In this document: one piece after another, positions 24,183-35,535 of the stretch
How the letters are laid out: the number at the start of each line of letters is the position of its first letter
Position numbering within the stretch: position 1 is the first letter of the stretch
Translations under genes and position numbers: made by a program
The notes under the pieces: generated by a model
What the model saw: only the letters and a program-made list of their open reading frames with translations
Databases searched by the model: none
Told to the model about the DNA's origin: nothing
Assembly (NCBI RefSeq): GCF_040939455.1
Contig: NC_134108.1
Coordinates: forward strand, 46,127,501 to 46,191,500
Direction: 5' to 3'
Length of the DNA: 64,000 bases
Origin: Microcebus murinus
Taxonomy: Eukaryota > Chordata > Mammalia > Primates > Cheirogaleidae

Positions 24183-26389
24183 AAAATATTTATTAAAATC
24201 TATAAAGTATAAAATTTTAATATAAAAAATTTAAAATCCTTAGGAAAGGGCTAAATGCATAATTCACTGGTGTGGCAATTCAATATTACTTAAGATATCT
24301 GTCACAGAATTACCTAATCACTGATGAAATAATCACAGCTTACTTAAGAATGTATTGTTTACTTCCATTTGGTAATGCTCCAATAAGAAATTAACATCAG
24401 GTTCACCACTAGAAATTGTCCAATAGCTATAAACTCTACCAATTAAACAACCCCTTGGGGTATCATTTATCTTTTTCCATTTCTCTATTTTCTTAAACTA
24501 CACTAACATTCCTAACTTGGGCCAATATGATTTCATTTGGGAGGAGTACAACTGTAAAGATAAAAACCCCAGAGGGTTTTATATTTGCTAACATGTTTTA
24601 TGTCATCTTTCTTTTTTCTTTTTTTTTTTTCTCCACATCCTATTTGGGCTGGTTTAAGAGTGAAAACTCACTCGGTGTTGCTTAGATTAAGCCCCAACTT
24701 GATGAGACAGTAGGTTGGTTAAAAAGTAACAGCACATTTGAGAAATAAGGGGTGAGCCTGGTACCTATGAAGGCATTTTCTCTATTTAGCACATGGACTG
24801 TCCTAGATGGGCTTGTGCCTGTGTGGGCATGTAGACACATGGAGCTCACAGAAAGCAAATTGTCCCCAAATGTCAAGGCTGCCTTTAAATGTTCATCTCT
24901 AAAGGAAGGTATTTCTGCTTGGAGGCTAGTGCTCAATCGTGGGCCTGTGGGAAGGGCCACTTCCAAGGCCACACCCAGCCTCTTTCTGATGATTCTACTT
25001 CATTATCAGTGTATATATATTTATTTTTTTCAGTCTGTCATGTCACATATACTCAATAACAACCCATAAGCAAACTTCCAATACTCAAATATTTTTTTAA
25101 AGACACTTTCCTGAAAATTGCTAATCATTGCCTTTGCTAATTTCTCTTCTTGCTCAAAGCTTCAAATGTTTATTTAAGTTACAGCCATGTTAGTATGCAC
25201 AGAAGATTTTCAAAACAGTGAGCTCTTTCAGTTGTTTTCTATGTGCTCAGTATGCTTTTGGAAATCACTGGTATGCAATTTTATCCCCTGAGAAATTAGC
25301 TCCTATGGAGAGAAACTTAGGAAAATCATTTCACTTCCTTTACCTTTTATCCATGTTGCTCTGTGAAAAACTACAATAGGAAGCAGAACAAAACACAATA
25401 CTAACATAGTTTATGCAAGTCCTTACTTTAAACTGTTTTGACTTCTACAATGTCTTAGTCTTCAGTCATGTGATATCACAGATATCACTCAAAGGTGAGT
25501 GAAGTTTATTTGCAGAAACATCATGAGGGGGAGAATATGTAATTTGGATTCTGCTTTAGATATTTTAAGATTAATTCCACATATATTCCCCCAAAAAGCC
25601 ACATGTGAAAAATATGCCTATTAAGATAGGAATCTCTGAATATGGGTTATTAACGTTTTAAAAGCTAAGCACATCATGGAAGAGAGAAAGGGAAAAAAAG
25701 ACTAATCATTAACAACTCTTCTTCTTTGCCTAAACTACATTTCTGAGAAAGAAGTGTGATGCCGGATTAATGGGTCATTGAGTATGAGGATTCAATGACT
25801 CTCTTTTAAGAAGGTGGACGTGCACATTTGGGACTCAGCACAAGCATAGACATCACCCTCTAGCAGTTGTTACTCAGATTATGTTTAATGCACCGTGTTA
25901 ACTCTGAAGCTATTACTTAAGTCAGACACTTAGGTTCTCTGTTATGTGAGTGTTTATATAGCTCGACTATAACCTGAAGAGAGAAACTGGTATCTGTTCT
26001 TGTCAGCAGGCATTTTGTAAAATACAGCATGATCAATGGTGGAGATTATTACTATAGTATATAACTAAACTGAATTGTAGCTGATTTTTCCTTGGTACTA
26101 GTTAAGAAATGTAAACATCTAATTTACAAAACATTTCTTTACTCTTGAATGGAAAATGGAAATGTACTCTCCTTGTACATAAAGATGACAGAGTCCACTG
26201 TCCACCAAAAGTTCAAATTTACATCTAGCTCCACTGTCTTGTCTGGAAATGTCACGCAGAAATGAAAGCCCTAACTGAAACAAAAAAGCCAACTCAGCCT
26301 TAAAATAAATTCTCGCTTTGCAGAATTAAGTAATGCATTATAATTAAATGTCAGGCAGTTTGCAACTATCTGTAGATAAGGAAAATAGC
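24183..26389. other. Unassigned, mostly unique-looking DNA
   Basis: No repeat or gene called. 24690-24990 is less AT-rich and slightly suggestive (open on both strands for about 100 codons, at 24682-24972 minus and 24752-25069 plus). Neither translation resembles a family I know. 24613-24631 is a T-rich run. Confidence 0.4.
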
Positions 26390-26625
26390 ATATTCATGTA
26401 ATCATATTATATAGAACTTTTATTTTGCAAATGTGCTTTCATATGCATAATCTTATTTGCTCCTCACAATATCATACAATGTAGTATGGAGAAATATTTT
26501 TTTTCTCATTTTCAAAGGAAACTGTTGTTCACAGAATTGATTGACACAGATAAACAAACAGAGAATCAGTTTGGGAACCAGGCTTTCTGATTCCTACACA
26601 TGGGATAGTCTCCTAAAAGCAACAG
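26390..26625 (-). mobile_element. MIR SINE, reverse
   Basis: ATCTTATTTGCTCCTCACAAT, then CTCATTTTCAAAGGAAACTG, then GAGAATCAGTTTGGGAACC-AGGC and CTGATTCC follow the reversed MIR layout (TTAATCCTCACAAC, CATTTTACAGATGAGGAAACTG, CCAGGATTCGAACCCAGGC). Confidence 0.65.
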
Positions 26626-26659
26626 ATTAATGTCTACCAATTCGAAAATAAAATTGTTT

Positions 26660-27100
26660 AAGGCTGAGTTCCCTAGAAGTAGAATATAAGACAGAAATTC
26701 TTTTGTGAATGACTTACTGAGGGAATAATATCAGGAGAAATTTCTAGGATTGTGAAGAAAGCAAGGTAGAGCAGAGGAAGAAGCCACCTGAGAAGGGGGC
26801 TCAAGAGAAGTCTAGCCTCACCCTCATCACACAGGAGGCTCTGGGGAGGGTGAATTGGCCCAGAGGTTTTCCCAGAGGTGAGAGCGCTGTTGTTACTATT
26901 TTCCCCATCAGTCAGTCGTTAGCTATGGACACCCCTGAGAACCGGTAGGAGGGGCCTCTCAGGCAGAACCATGTGAGATGACTCCTGAGTCAGCTAAGGA
27001 CAACTCTTAGAGAAGGGTGTTCATGAGAGCGGAGCTGGGATAGATGCGCCAGAACACTAAAGGTACCTCAATGGAATCTGCTACAGATAACTAATTTTAA
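26660..27100 (+). mobile_element. Old interspersed repeat, family not named (copy A)
   Basis: Begins GGCTGAGTTCCCTAGAAGTA and contains GAATGACTTACTGAGGGAAT and ATATCAGGAGAAATTTC. The same start pattern (TTCC-T/C-AGAAG-C/T-AGA, then a TTATTTG/TTACTG block and TATCAGGA) recurs at 28295-28690, so these look like two diverged copies of one family in the same direction. Slightly GC-richer than its surroundings. Confidence 0.45.
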
Positions 27101-27639
27101 TTCTCTTTTGAGAACTGTTTAACTTTGTGTCTTATTGTGAATAATTTCAAACTTATACCAAAGTAGAGAGACTAGCATAATGAACTCCTGTGCACACCTA
27201 CTTCTCAGCAGTAATAATCAACACATGGCCAACCTTGTTTCATCTGCGAGTGTTGAGTTTTTAAATACAGTGCTTGCCATTCTCTGTATTCAACAGAATA
27301 CCAACGTACACAGCAGAGTTTAAATAATTATTTTAATTGACATATTCTTGTTAAAGAACAATTTAGTACTAGAGAGAGACTTGGATTTATGATATGCAGG
27401 TTTCAATCTTGGTTCTGCAAAGTTAGGCGATCAGATGCATGTTTCCTTTGTAGCCTCAATACTTGGTAATTTTCTTCCACATGTAGCATAGAATAAATAG
27501 CTTATATTTTCAAGTGCATCTGGCAGTTTTGCACTAGTTTTCTAGTTTCTGTTGAACCCAGGACAGATTATCAAGTGCAGTTTTTACAAGAGTGGCCTTC
27601 TTCAGACCAGTATAGAATAGATAGGCACAGTAACTGGAG

Positions 27640-28187
27640 CCCTAGGGTAGAAGATCTTGGTGAATTCCCATTATTTGTAAGATGCAGGCCACATTCTTAG
27701 ATATTATAAAAGGTCTACAAATCCTACCCCAACATCGTGTCCTGTTTCACCTTTGTGGAATCTCCCATATCCATGCTGTGTTCTCAGCACGCTGAACTGC
27801 TATTTCTAAGTCACCATGCTCTTTTGTGTGACTCTGGGCCTTTCAACTTTCTGTTCCTCTACTTAGCCTATGAGTCTCCATGTTTCTTTATGGAGAAATA
27901 GTCCTAGTCCAAAATACAACTAAAGTATCCTTTACCCAAAGAAACCTTTTCCAGCCATCATTATTTCCCGTCTCCACACTTTCTTTCTCTTTATCCCTTC
28001 TTCTTTCCTCCCACTACCCATGTTCCTATCTTTTCCTAGGCAGAGTGATTTCTTTGTCTCCTGTTAATTAACAATCTACATTCCTAGAAATATCTAGGAC
28101 AGTATCTTGGTGTCTTGTTTAGATTTACACTAATTGGGGACCTAGAAAATGACACCCAATACATGCTTGTTAAATGAACAAATGAAT
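27640..28187 (+). mobile_element. L2 LINE 3' region with terminus
   Basis: Diverged L2 3' sequence: TCTACAAATCCTACCCCAAC, TAGCCTATGAGTCTCCATG, AGAAACCTTTTCCAGCCATC and GACAGTATCTTGGTGTCTTG. It ends AATACATGCTTGTTAAATGA plus ACAAATGAA, the typical L2 tail of short TGAA-type repeats. Confidence 0.65.
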
Positions 28188-28294
28188 ATTGCTCCCTCCT
28201 TTGATTCCCATGACATTTGTTATATATATTTACTATGGCTCATATTATATATTATGGTGATTTTTTTGTTTCCATGCTTGACTTACTATTATCT

Positions 28295-28690
28295 TACTTT
28301 GGGTTCCTCAGAAGCAGACTCTGAAATAAGGATTCTAGAATAAGTAGCTTATTTGTGACATGGTATCAGGAAACATGATTAAGATAGTGGAGAAATAAGA
28401 TAGGGAAGAAACAACCAGCACTGCAGGCAACTGGAGTTTAAACTTGTTGGGGAACTCTGGGACGCTGTAGGACATAGACCTCAGTGCTATCCCACCTGTA
28501 GGAGATTGGTTTAGGGCTGCTTCTGGAAAACATTAATTTCCAGGACTTAAGCTTACTGCACATAGGCAGAGCAGGATTTTGTGGCCTGAAAAAGCCCTCA
28601 GATAAAGAGAATTAGGTGCTGGCTGTTGAAAGCTAAGTCTAGTGTGTGCAAAAATGGAGATATCAAGGACATATCAATGTAGAACCCAAA
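28295..28690 (+). mobile_element. Old interspersed repeat, family not named (copy B)
   Basis: Begins GGGTTCCTCAGAAGCAGACT, with GTAGCTTATTTGTGACATGG and TATCAGGAAACATG. It parallels the block at 26660-27100. Both copies open with the GTTCC-CAGAAGCAGA pattern common to a mammalian repeat family whose name I cannot assign safely. Confidence 0.45.
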
Positions 28691-30479
28691 ACATCTATTA
28701 TTCTTATAGATTGAATGAGTCACTGGCTTTTAATCAAGATCTATTCTTCTTTTACCCTATCCCCTCAAGCTAATGATAGCATAGAACACTAATTAAATAA
28801 TATAAAATGAACAAATAAATTGACAGAGGAATGTATAATGACTGGCTCTACTAAGTTACACACACTCTAAATCCAACCAGGCTTCTGTGTCCACTGAATA
28901 TACCTCAGACCATACAACGCCCCTGTTCTGGAATGTAATACACTCTCTCAGATTGACAGATTTTGAGATTCTCAAGCTGAATCCCTTCTAAAATACATGT
29001 ACCACTGCAATGCCACCCTTGCTATATATGGTAACTCAACTCTCCAATTGCGGCATGTTGGTTGAAACCATAAAACACAATCACGAAAGGTCACCTAACA
29101 CATTCCAAACTTTTTCCAAGCCCATTTTCCCTTCAGTTTCCAATGTGTGGTTATTTCAAGTGGAATGCAATCCATATGGCTCATTTACATTTACATCTCT
29201 AAATATTGCTTTATAAAAACAAGTTGATATCCTGAGGAACATTTTCAAAGACATTTTAATTTGAATGTATTTCTCTTTGCCTGGAAGATAATCTGACCCA
29301 GAAAAAATGAAGTTGATTTTTGTGGGTTTTGAGTATCAAACGGTTTTAGGGCTGAGTTTGAGTGTGCAGTTAACACAACTCAGATTCTACCATCAGTACT
29401 GTACAAAGGAATGAGGAATTTTGATCACAGTTGCCATATTTAGAAAATGAGTGTGATTATGATGATTTGGTGTTAAAAATTTTTGACTAGGAAAAAAGAT
29501 GTACTGCAGCAAATCTTCCATATTAAATGAAAGATATGTGACCAGATTCTTTGAGATATTTGATATAAAATTTTTATTAGCATATACTGAGAATATTAAG
29601 AAAAACAACAAAACTATCCATAGACTTTTAAAATGTACACAGCAAAACATTAGCATAAATTTTGAGTAATACTTACTATTTTATTTTATTTGCATTATGT
29701 GGAGTTTTATGTATACATATGTGTGAGAGACCATGCACAAACACACACAAAAGGGGAGCTGATATTTCATTTTATTTGTAAATATAATGTTGTTTCCACA
29801 GCCTAACCATGCTGATACCATGTATCATGAAGTTGGTACGCTTTGTAACATAATAGGTCATCATTTTTATTTCCTTGAAATATATGAGAATTTAAAATTT
29901 TATGTTGAAATTATTCGTTTGAAACTTTCCACAAATACAGAAAAGTTAAAAGAAATTTACAGTGAACATACACAAAACTATCATCTACATCCTACTATGA
30001 ACATTTTACTGTACTTATCTTACAACTACTCATCTCTCTATCCCTCCTACCAATTTTATTGATTTATTTATTCTTTCAACACAAATCGCAAACCTCAGCA
30101 CTTCTTAAGTATTTTGGTACAACAAATCCCACTAGAGATTACCTTTTAATAAGATCATGTTTTTAAAGATAAACAATGATAATAATTTTAATGCTATTGC
30201 ATTTTATAATCTTTCTTAGTTTACAAAATATTTTATCTCAAAACAACTTTATGAAACTCATAAGAAAGATTTTATATTCCTCTTTTAAGAAAAAGAAAAA
30301 AACTGAAGAGAATGTAGCATCTGTCTCAGTTTACAAACTATTAATAATATGTAATAGATCCTATATATCACAAACAGAAGTCTTATGTCTTCCAATCCAA
30401 ATCACTGTCAAATACACTATAAAGTTGAGATATTTACACTGAAGACATCTGGGTAGTCTTGTTAAATTAGTTATTTTTA
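28691..30479. other. Unassigned AT-rich DNA
   Basis: No gene supported. 29900-30060 (ACAGAAAAGTTAAAAGAAAT, TGAACATACACAAAAC) resembles the block at about 27140-27240 and may belong to the same old repeat, at low confidence. Confidence 0.4.
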
Positions 30480-31290
30480 GATAATATTATAATTTTTTGC
30501 CTCAACCATCAAACATCATTTAGAAAGCTCAAAAGGACAAAAATCTCTGGTACTTTCCCATATTTTTACTTTTCCTTCCAGATGTCTCAGTTATTCCTTC
30601 CTTTATTGTTTCCTTTCTGTTTTCAAGAACTTTTGTTAGTCATTCTTTGAGGCTAGGTCTGCTGGTGACAAATTTTCTTAGTTTTCCTTCATCTAAGTTT
30701 TTTTTTTTGATTTCTCCTTCATTCCCAAAGGATATTTTTACAGGACATAGAATTCTGATTTGACAGTTCATTCAGCAATTGAATATGTGCCACTTCCTTC
30801 TGGTCTATATGGTTTCTGATATTATTCTAATTGCTATTATTCTAATTATTTTTTCCCTTTTAGGCAACTTTCAAGATTTTTTTGTTTTTGTTTTTAGAAG
30901 TCCGATCATAATGTTTCTGAGCACAGCTTTCCTGGGTTTATCCTGTTTAGGGTTTGCTTTGAAAATTTTCAGGTTTATGTCTTTGAAAAAAAAAGGGTTT
31001 ATGTCTTTTCAGGTTTATGTCTTTGAAAAATTTGGGAAATTTTTAGTCATTATTTGCTCAAAAATTTTTTTGTAGCATTCCCTTTCCTCTTTCCTCCTGG
31101 GGCTCCAATGACATGGATATTAGGTATTTTCTCATATTCCTATGGGTCCCTGATGCACTGTGTACATTTTTCAGTTTATGTTTCTGCTTTTCATTCAGGT
31201 TAGATAATTTCTATTGTTTTATAATCAAGCTCACTGATTGTTTCTCTGTCTTTTCCACTCTGCTGTTGAGCCCATTTATGTCATTTAAAA
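30480..31290 (-). mobile_element. L1M 5'-end fragment, antisense
   Basis: This is a second copy of the L1M 5' region seen at about 21830-22620: CAAACATCATTTAGAAAGCTC, TTTTCTTAGTTTTCCTTCATC, TTCCTTCTGGTCTATATGGT and CTGCTGTTGAGCCCATTTA. No ORF2 follows, so it is an orphan 5' piece. The three overlapping forward open frames are antisense shadows. Confidence 0.75.
30966..31034 (+). repeat. Short tandem duplication in L1M piece
   Basis: TTTTCAGGTTTATGTCTTTG occurs twice (30967 and about 31009), with a third partial GGGTTTATGTCTTT between them. A local slip or duplication within the L1M fragment. Confidence 0.85.
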
Positions 31291-32175
31291 AAAATGAATT
31301 TAGAATATGGGATATGAGCAGAGCACCATTATGAAATGGCTATTTTGATATTTGTATAAATTAGGAAGTTTGTTTAAGGTCAACTACGAAATCTCCTTTA
31401 TATACATTCATAACAATTGAATTTTGATAAAATCCATTATTTGTTGCATTATGCAGTATTATGAAGTATGTATAACTATTTGAAGTAAACACCAATTTAA
31501 TAATTTTATTTCTGACTTGATGATTGTTTTGCTTCCACAAAAATACCATTAACAATGCTATGTTCACATAATGGGTAACTTTATAAAATAAAAAACTTTA
31601 GTTTTTAATACACTTTATTTTCAAAACTTTAACAAAGTTTCAAAATAAATTTTACGTAGAAAATATCAACCTTGCATTGTTTTTATTTACTCTTCATAGT
31701 TCTCTTTTAAAAGTAGTTTTTTCATCCTTCTAGTTATTATCCCAAACAAGTATGTCTTTCAATGACTTTTCAGAGCAATATTACTTATTATAAATGCACT
31801 TTATGAGAAAATACTTAAGAAAGGCAGAAGAAGACTTATTTAAGTGAGGAACAGAGAGTTGTTGGCTATGATACTTATCTTTAATGACTTAGGTTATTAT
31901 ATTTTACTGACAAAAAATGATATCTGAAACAGCTAGAAGGTAAGTCAGACTAAAGTATATTTTCTCATGGAAGTTATGGTAGAATATGGGGTTGGCTATG
32001 GTCTTGGAAAAAGACTCTAGCTCCTTTCAATAAATCATTTAAGAAAGGCCATGACCACATCCATGCTTACATGATACTCAAATAATCTATTGAAATATGA
32101 AAAAATAATTCATAGTTGCTAGGCATAAACTGGCTACATATTAACAAAAGTGATGTTTAAATTCCATATTTAAAA
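31291..32175. other. Unassigned AT-rich DNA
   Basis: Nothing recognised. A 68-codon minus frame (31361-31567) has no known domain. Confidence 0.45.
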
Positions 32176-32373
32176 AAAATTATCAGGTGTCGGGCAGGTG
32201 GGAGGAGGGAGGAGGGCATGGGTATATTCACACTTAGTGGGTGCGGCGTGCACCATCTGGGGAATGGACATGCTTGCAGCTCTGACTCAGGCAAGGCAAA
32301 GGCAGTATATGTAACCTAAACATTTGTACCTCCTTAATATTCTGAGATAAAAATATATATATTAAAACTATCA
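32176..32373 (+). mobile_element. 5'-truncated strepsirrhine L1 3' end with probable TSD
   Basis: Forward L1 3' UTR only: GTCGGGCAGGTGGGAGGAGG, GTGCACCATCTGGGGAATGG, then ATGTAACCTAAACATTTGTA and a short AT-rich tail. The flanking AAAATTATCA (32176-32185) and AAAACTATCA (32364-32373) differ at one base and look like the target-site duplication. Extreme 5' truncation left about 178 bases of element. Confidence 0.85.
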
Positions 32374-33180
32374 ATCAAATAAGATATTTCTAAATAGATA
32401 TTGCTGACAGCTGGTTAATAAACTAAGAAAAAAATCTAGGCAGATAATATTAGATCATTTTGTTCACATGAAGCTAGGTAATAAATTTGGGTAATTTTGA
32501 TTTTGTTTTGTTTTACTAAACTGAATGACTTCTACGGAACTGAGTAATCAGGATATCAGTAGGTCTTACCAGAACCATTGCAATTTGCTTTTCACCCTGG
32601 AGAAGAGTGTCAATTAGTAGGAGAGTACTCAACAATGAAAGCTAATCCCAGGTCATCAAAGCAATTAAGGAGTCCATGTGCAGAGTTCAGTGGGAGCACA
32701 GAACCTGGAGAATAGATCCAGATATTCCTCTCAAGTTTAGAAACATTTAAAATTAAACCTTTAAAATTTAAAACCTTTAAAATTATTCTTTAAATTTAAA
32801 TGCAGAGTTTTTGAGAACTGTACCATGGACTTTTAAAATCATTGCTCATTTTTGTTTTTCTTGGTCTTTAGATAGGAGGTAAATAAGGGCTACTTGAAGG
32901 CATTTAGTGGAGTTGACATAAGGATGATTCCCTTCTCCTGTCACATGAGAAAAAATGATTATGACTTATAATATGATTATGTAATCGCCAGAGCAATATT
33001 ACATAGAAATATTCTATTCTTAAAATACAATATTCTGATTCTGTGAAATTGAGATAGTGGCATAAAATTTAAGAAAAGTAGTGGTCATATCATAGTTTCA
33101 AATTAAATTTTGGATGATAAATAATTGAGGAATATAAGCTGTGCTATATTTTAAGTTAGAAACAACAAAATAAATGGATT
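32374..33180. other. Unassigned AT-rich DNA
   Basis: No repeat or gene recognised. 32748-32800 has short repeated TTTAAAAT motifs. Confidence 0.45.
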
Positions 33181-33740
33181 GTTGGTGTAAATATAAAACG
33201 ATAACAGTCATTATATAATTATTTTGGAAATATGTTTGGCAGTTTCTAACAAAGTTTAACATACCTGCTGTGTCATCTTATCATCTAACAATTTCACTTC
33301 TAAATTTATACTCAAGTGAAATGAATGCCTAGTAAATACACCACCCCCATAGACACTCACGCACACAATGTATACAAAAATGTTTATGGAAGCTGTATTC
33401 AAAATAGCACCAAGCAGGAAACAATCTAAATTTCCATCAACAGCATGATATATAAACAAATCATGGCATCTCCACACAATGGAATATTACACACCCATAA
33501 AGAAATAACATACTACTGATACACACAATAACACAGATTAAAATAAAAAGTATTTTGCTGAGTGATGGAGCCTGAAACAAAAGAGTACACACTATATGAT
33601 TTCATTCATACAAAGTTCAGACCATGCAAAATATTGATCAATGATGATAGAAATCCAAAGAGTGGTTGACAAGAGATTAACTTGAAATAGGCGTGAAATA
33701 ATTACTCTGGTGACAGAAATGCCTGTCTTGAACAGGTTGA

Positions 33741-34360
33741 CTGTAATAAGCAGAGGTGTCCCAGTAAATGTTTTAACAATTGCTCCTTGGGAGTGGGGTA
33801 AGGTAAATTTTTAAAGAGTCCTGCTTTGCAGCATTTGCAAATTTCCGTGTTGTGAATTCTGTCACTGTGGCCAATCTCAAATTACCAATTTGCTTAGGGG
33901 TTGTACTAATTTGCTGTCCTACCAACAGTGCATAAGTGTTCCTTTCTCTCTGCATCTATGCCAGCATCTATTGATTTGGAGACTTTTTAATAAAAGCCAT
34001 TTAATAAAAGCCATTCTGCAGTAAAGTGATATCTCATTGTGGTTTTAATTTGCATTTCCCTGATGATTAGAGATGTTGAGCATGTTTTCATGTTTATTGG
34101 ACATTTGTCTTTCTTCTTTTGACAAACTTCTATTCATTTGTTTTGCCCACTTTTTATAGGGTTGTTTGTTTTTCTCTTGCTGATTTGCTTGAGTTCTTTG
34201 TAAACTCTGGATAAAGTCACCCATGTAACCTAAAACATTTGTACCCCCTTAACATTCTGAAATAATAAAAAAGAATAAAGTATTACCAATTTGACATCAC
34301 TGAAGGAAAACCAGGAAAAAATGTGCAAACTCAGTTTTTGTAATCTGTTGTGAGTCAGCC
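33741..34360. mobile_element. Unnamed repeat layer within L1M (host of twin-primed L1)
   Basis: 33741-33880 plus 34294-34360 belong to neither L1M nor the young L1. AAGCAGAGGTGTCCCAGTAA on the left and TTGTGAGTCAGCCTTCATAG on the right bracket about 200 bases that were already in the L1M before the young L1 landed. A small DNA transposon is likely, but I cannot name it or show terminal inverted repeats. Confidence 0.35.
33881..34293 (+). mobile_element. Strepsirrhine L1 with 5' inversion (twin priming) and TSD
   Basis: 33893-34208 is ORF2-end sequence in reverse (GTGATATCTCATTGTGGTTT, TGATGATTAGAGATGTTGAG). At about 34217 it switches to the forward 3' terminus (CCATGTAACCTAAAACATTTG, then the CCCCCTTAACATTCTGAAAT block) and an A-rich tail. 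The 12-base direct repeat ATTACCAATTTG flanks the whole at 33881-33892 and 34282-34293, proving a single insertion. This matches the known twin-priming product. A 16-base AATAAAAGCCATTTAATAAA-type duplication sits near 33990-34010. Confidence 0.92.
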
Positions 34361-34470
34361 TTCATAGATTACTGATTGCAAGGGTACATACATTTGTCAA
34401 AATTCATCAAGCTGTACCTCTAAGGTTTGTCTGATTTACTATATTGAAATTATATTTCAAAAATGCTTTT

Positions 34471-35040
34471 AAGGATCTTATAAAAAGGAGAAAAATGTGA
34501 AAATTTCCTCTGACCTTTTCAGTAACCTGAAATCTCACATTGAAAGAATCATTCACCAACGGTGACCTTTATTTCTTCACTAAGATATATTTAGGAAGCA
34601 TCTAAGTTCTCTGAATTATATGAAGTAAGTTATAAAGATGAATAAGCTGTGTTCCTTATCTCCTAGTGAGTTTAAGGTACAAGCAGAGAGATAAATGCAT
34701 TCAATAGTTGCTACATACGGTAGTAAATGTAAAACCCAAGCACATATATACATACATACACACCAAGTACCATGTGTTATAAGATTTATTGGGTAAAAGA
34801 AAAAGAACTCTTCACAGCATTTTTTCCCTCCTATTTCTTGCTTTCATGAAATCTTATTCCAGGTTTATCTGTGTAAAAGTGGTTTGACATTTTTCTGGCT
34901 GTCATAATAAATAAAATATGCTGCTATATGACCTATGCTGCTATATGCTGATGCTGCTATATGACCAATAATCTTGTACATTCAAAGCACCTGTGAGTTT
35001 TCTTTACCATTCTACAAGTCTATAAGTACCTGCTTTTAGG
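34471..35040. other. Unassigned, with ATGCTGCTATATG tandem copies
   Basis: Nothing recognised apart from a short local array at about 34918-34970, where ATGCTGCTATATG occurs three times at uneven spacing. 34745-34765 is a short TACA tract. Confidence 0.5.
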
Positions 35041-35535
35041 TCACGTGCTATATTCATCAAGGGCTTTCCACTTCCTGCAACAGCCTTCTATACTTCAAAT
35101 CCCATCACACTAGGAAGTGATTTCAACTTCTATGAGGGTGGCAGTCCAACTCGGGACTCACTTAATCTTTATGCCCTTCCCTTCTGTCCTACCTCAGTCC
35201 TTGTCTTTCAAGTCTATACTGCAGCTTGTTTGCTGCAATTTCTATAACTTCAAACTCAGCCAACTTTCTGATCTCAAATTTCTGTTTGTCCAACTTTCTC
35301 TACACCTCACTCCTCATACCTACTAAAAGTTATTTTAGGTCTGAAAAATATTTCCAGCCCCCTGCCTTTGCTCCTAACACTTTCTCTAGGTTTAGTCATT
35401 TTATGTTAGGCTTTCTTCCCCTTCTCTTCCTTCCTATCTGGCTACCAAGATTGATTATTTAATTTCCTAATTATCTGGTACCGGATATAGACTAAGGCTT
35501 TAATAAATATTAGTTCAATGAATAAATGAGGGCCA
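35041..35535 (+). mobile_element. Possible L2-like LINE debris
   Basis: Pyrimidine-rich sequence ends with CTAAGGCTTTAATAAATATT and AGTTCAATGAATAAATGAG, the common L2/MIR terminal pattern. The internal part is too diverged to align by eye. Two overlapping 69- and 78-codon frames come from the pyrimidine-rich composition. Confidence 0.35.

Larger units (their letters stand above)
33181..34470 (+). mobile_element. L1M 3' end, forward, interrupted
   Basis: 33190-33740 follows the L1M ORF2-end/3' UTR in sense: TTTGGCAGTTTCTAACAAAG, CAAAATAGCACCAAGCAGGA, TCCATCAACAGCATGATAT and GATTTCATTCATACAAAG. It resumes at about 34375 with GCAAGGGTACATACATTTGT, CAAAATTCATCAAGCTGTAC and TATATTGAAATTATATTTCA, the expected terminus. 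Between lie an unnamed repeat and the inverted L1. At least three insertion layers are stacked here. Confidence 0.7.

Noticed and set aside
30779..31334. Two forward frames of 98 and 73 codons resembling membrane proteins
   Set aside because: They lie over an antisense L1M 5' end, so the hydrophobic composition comes from T-rich antisense sequence.
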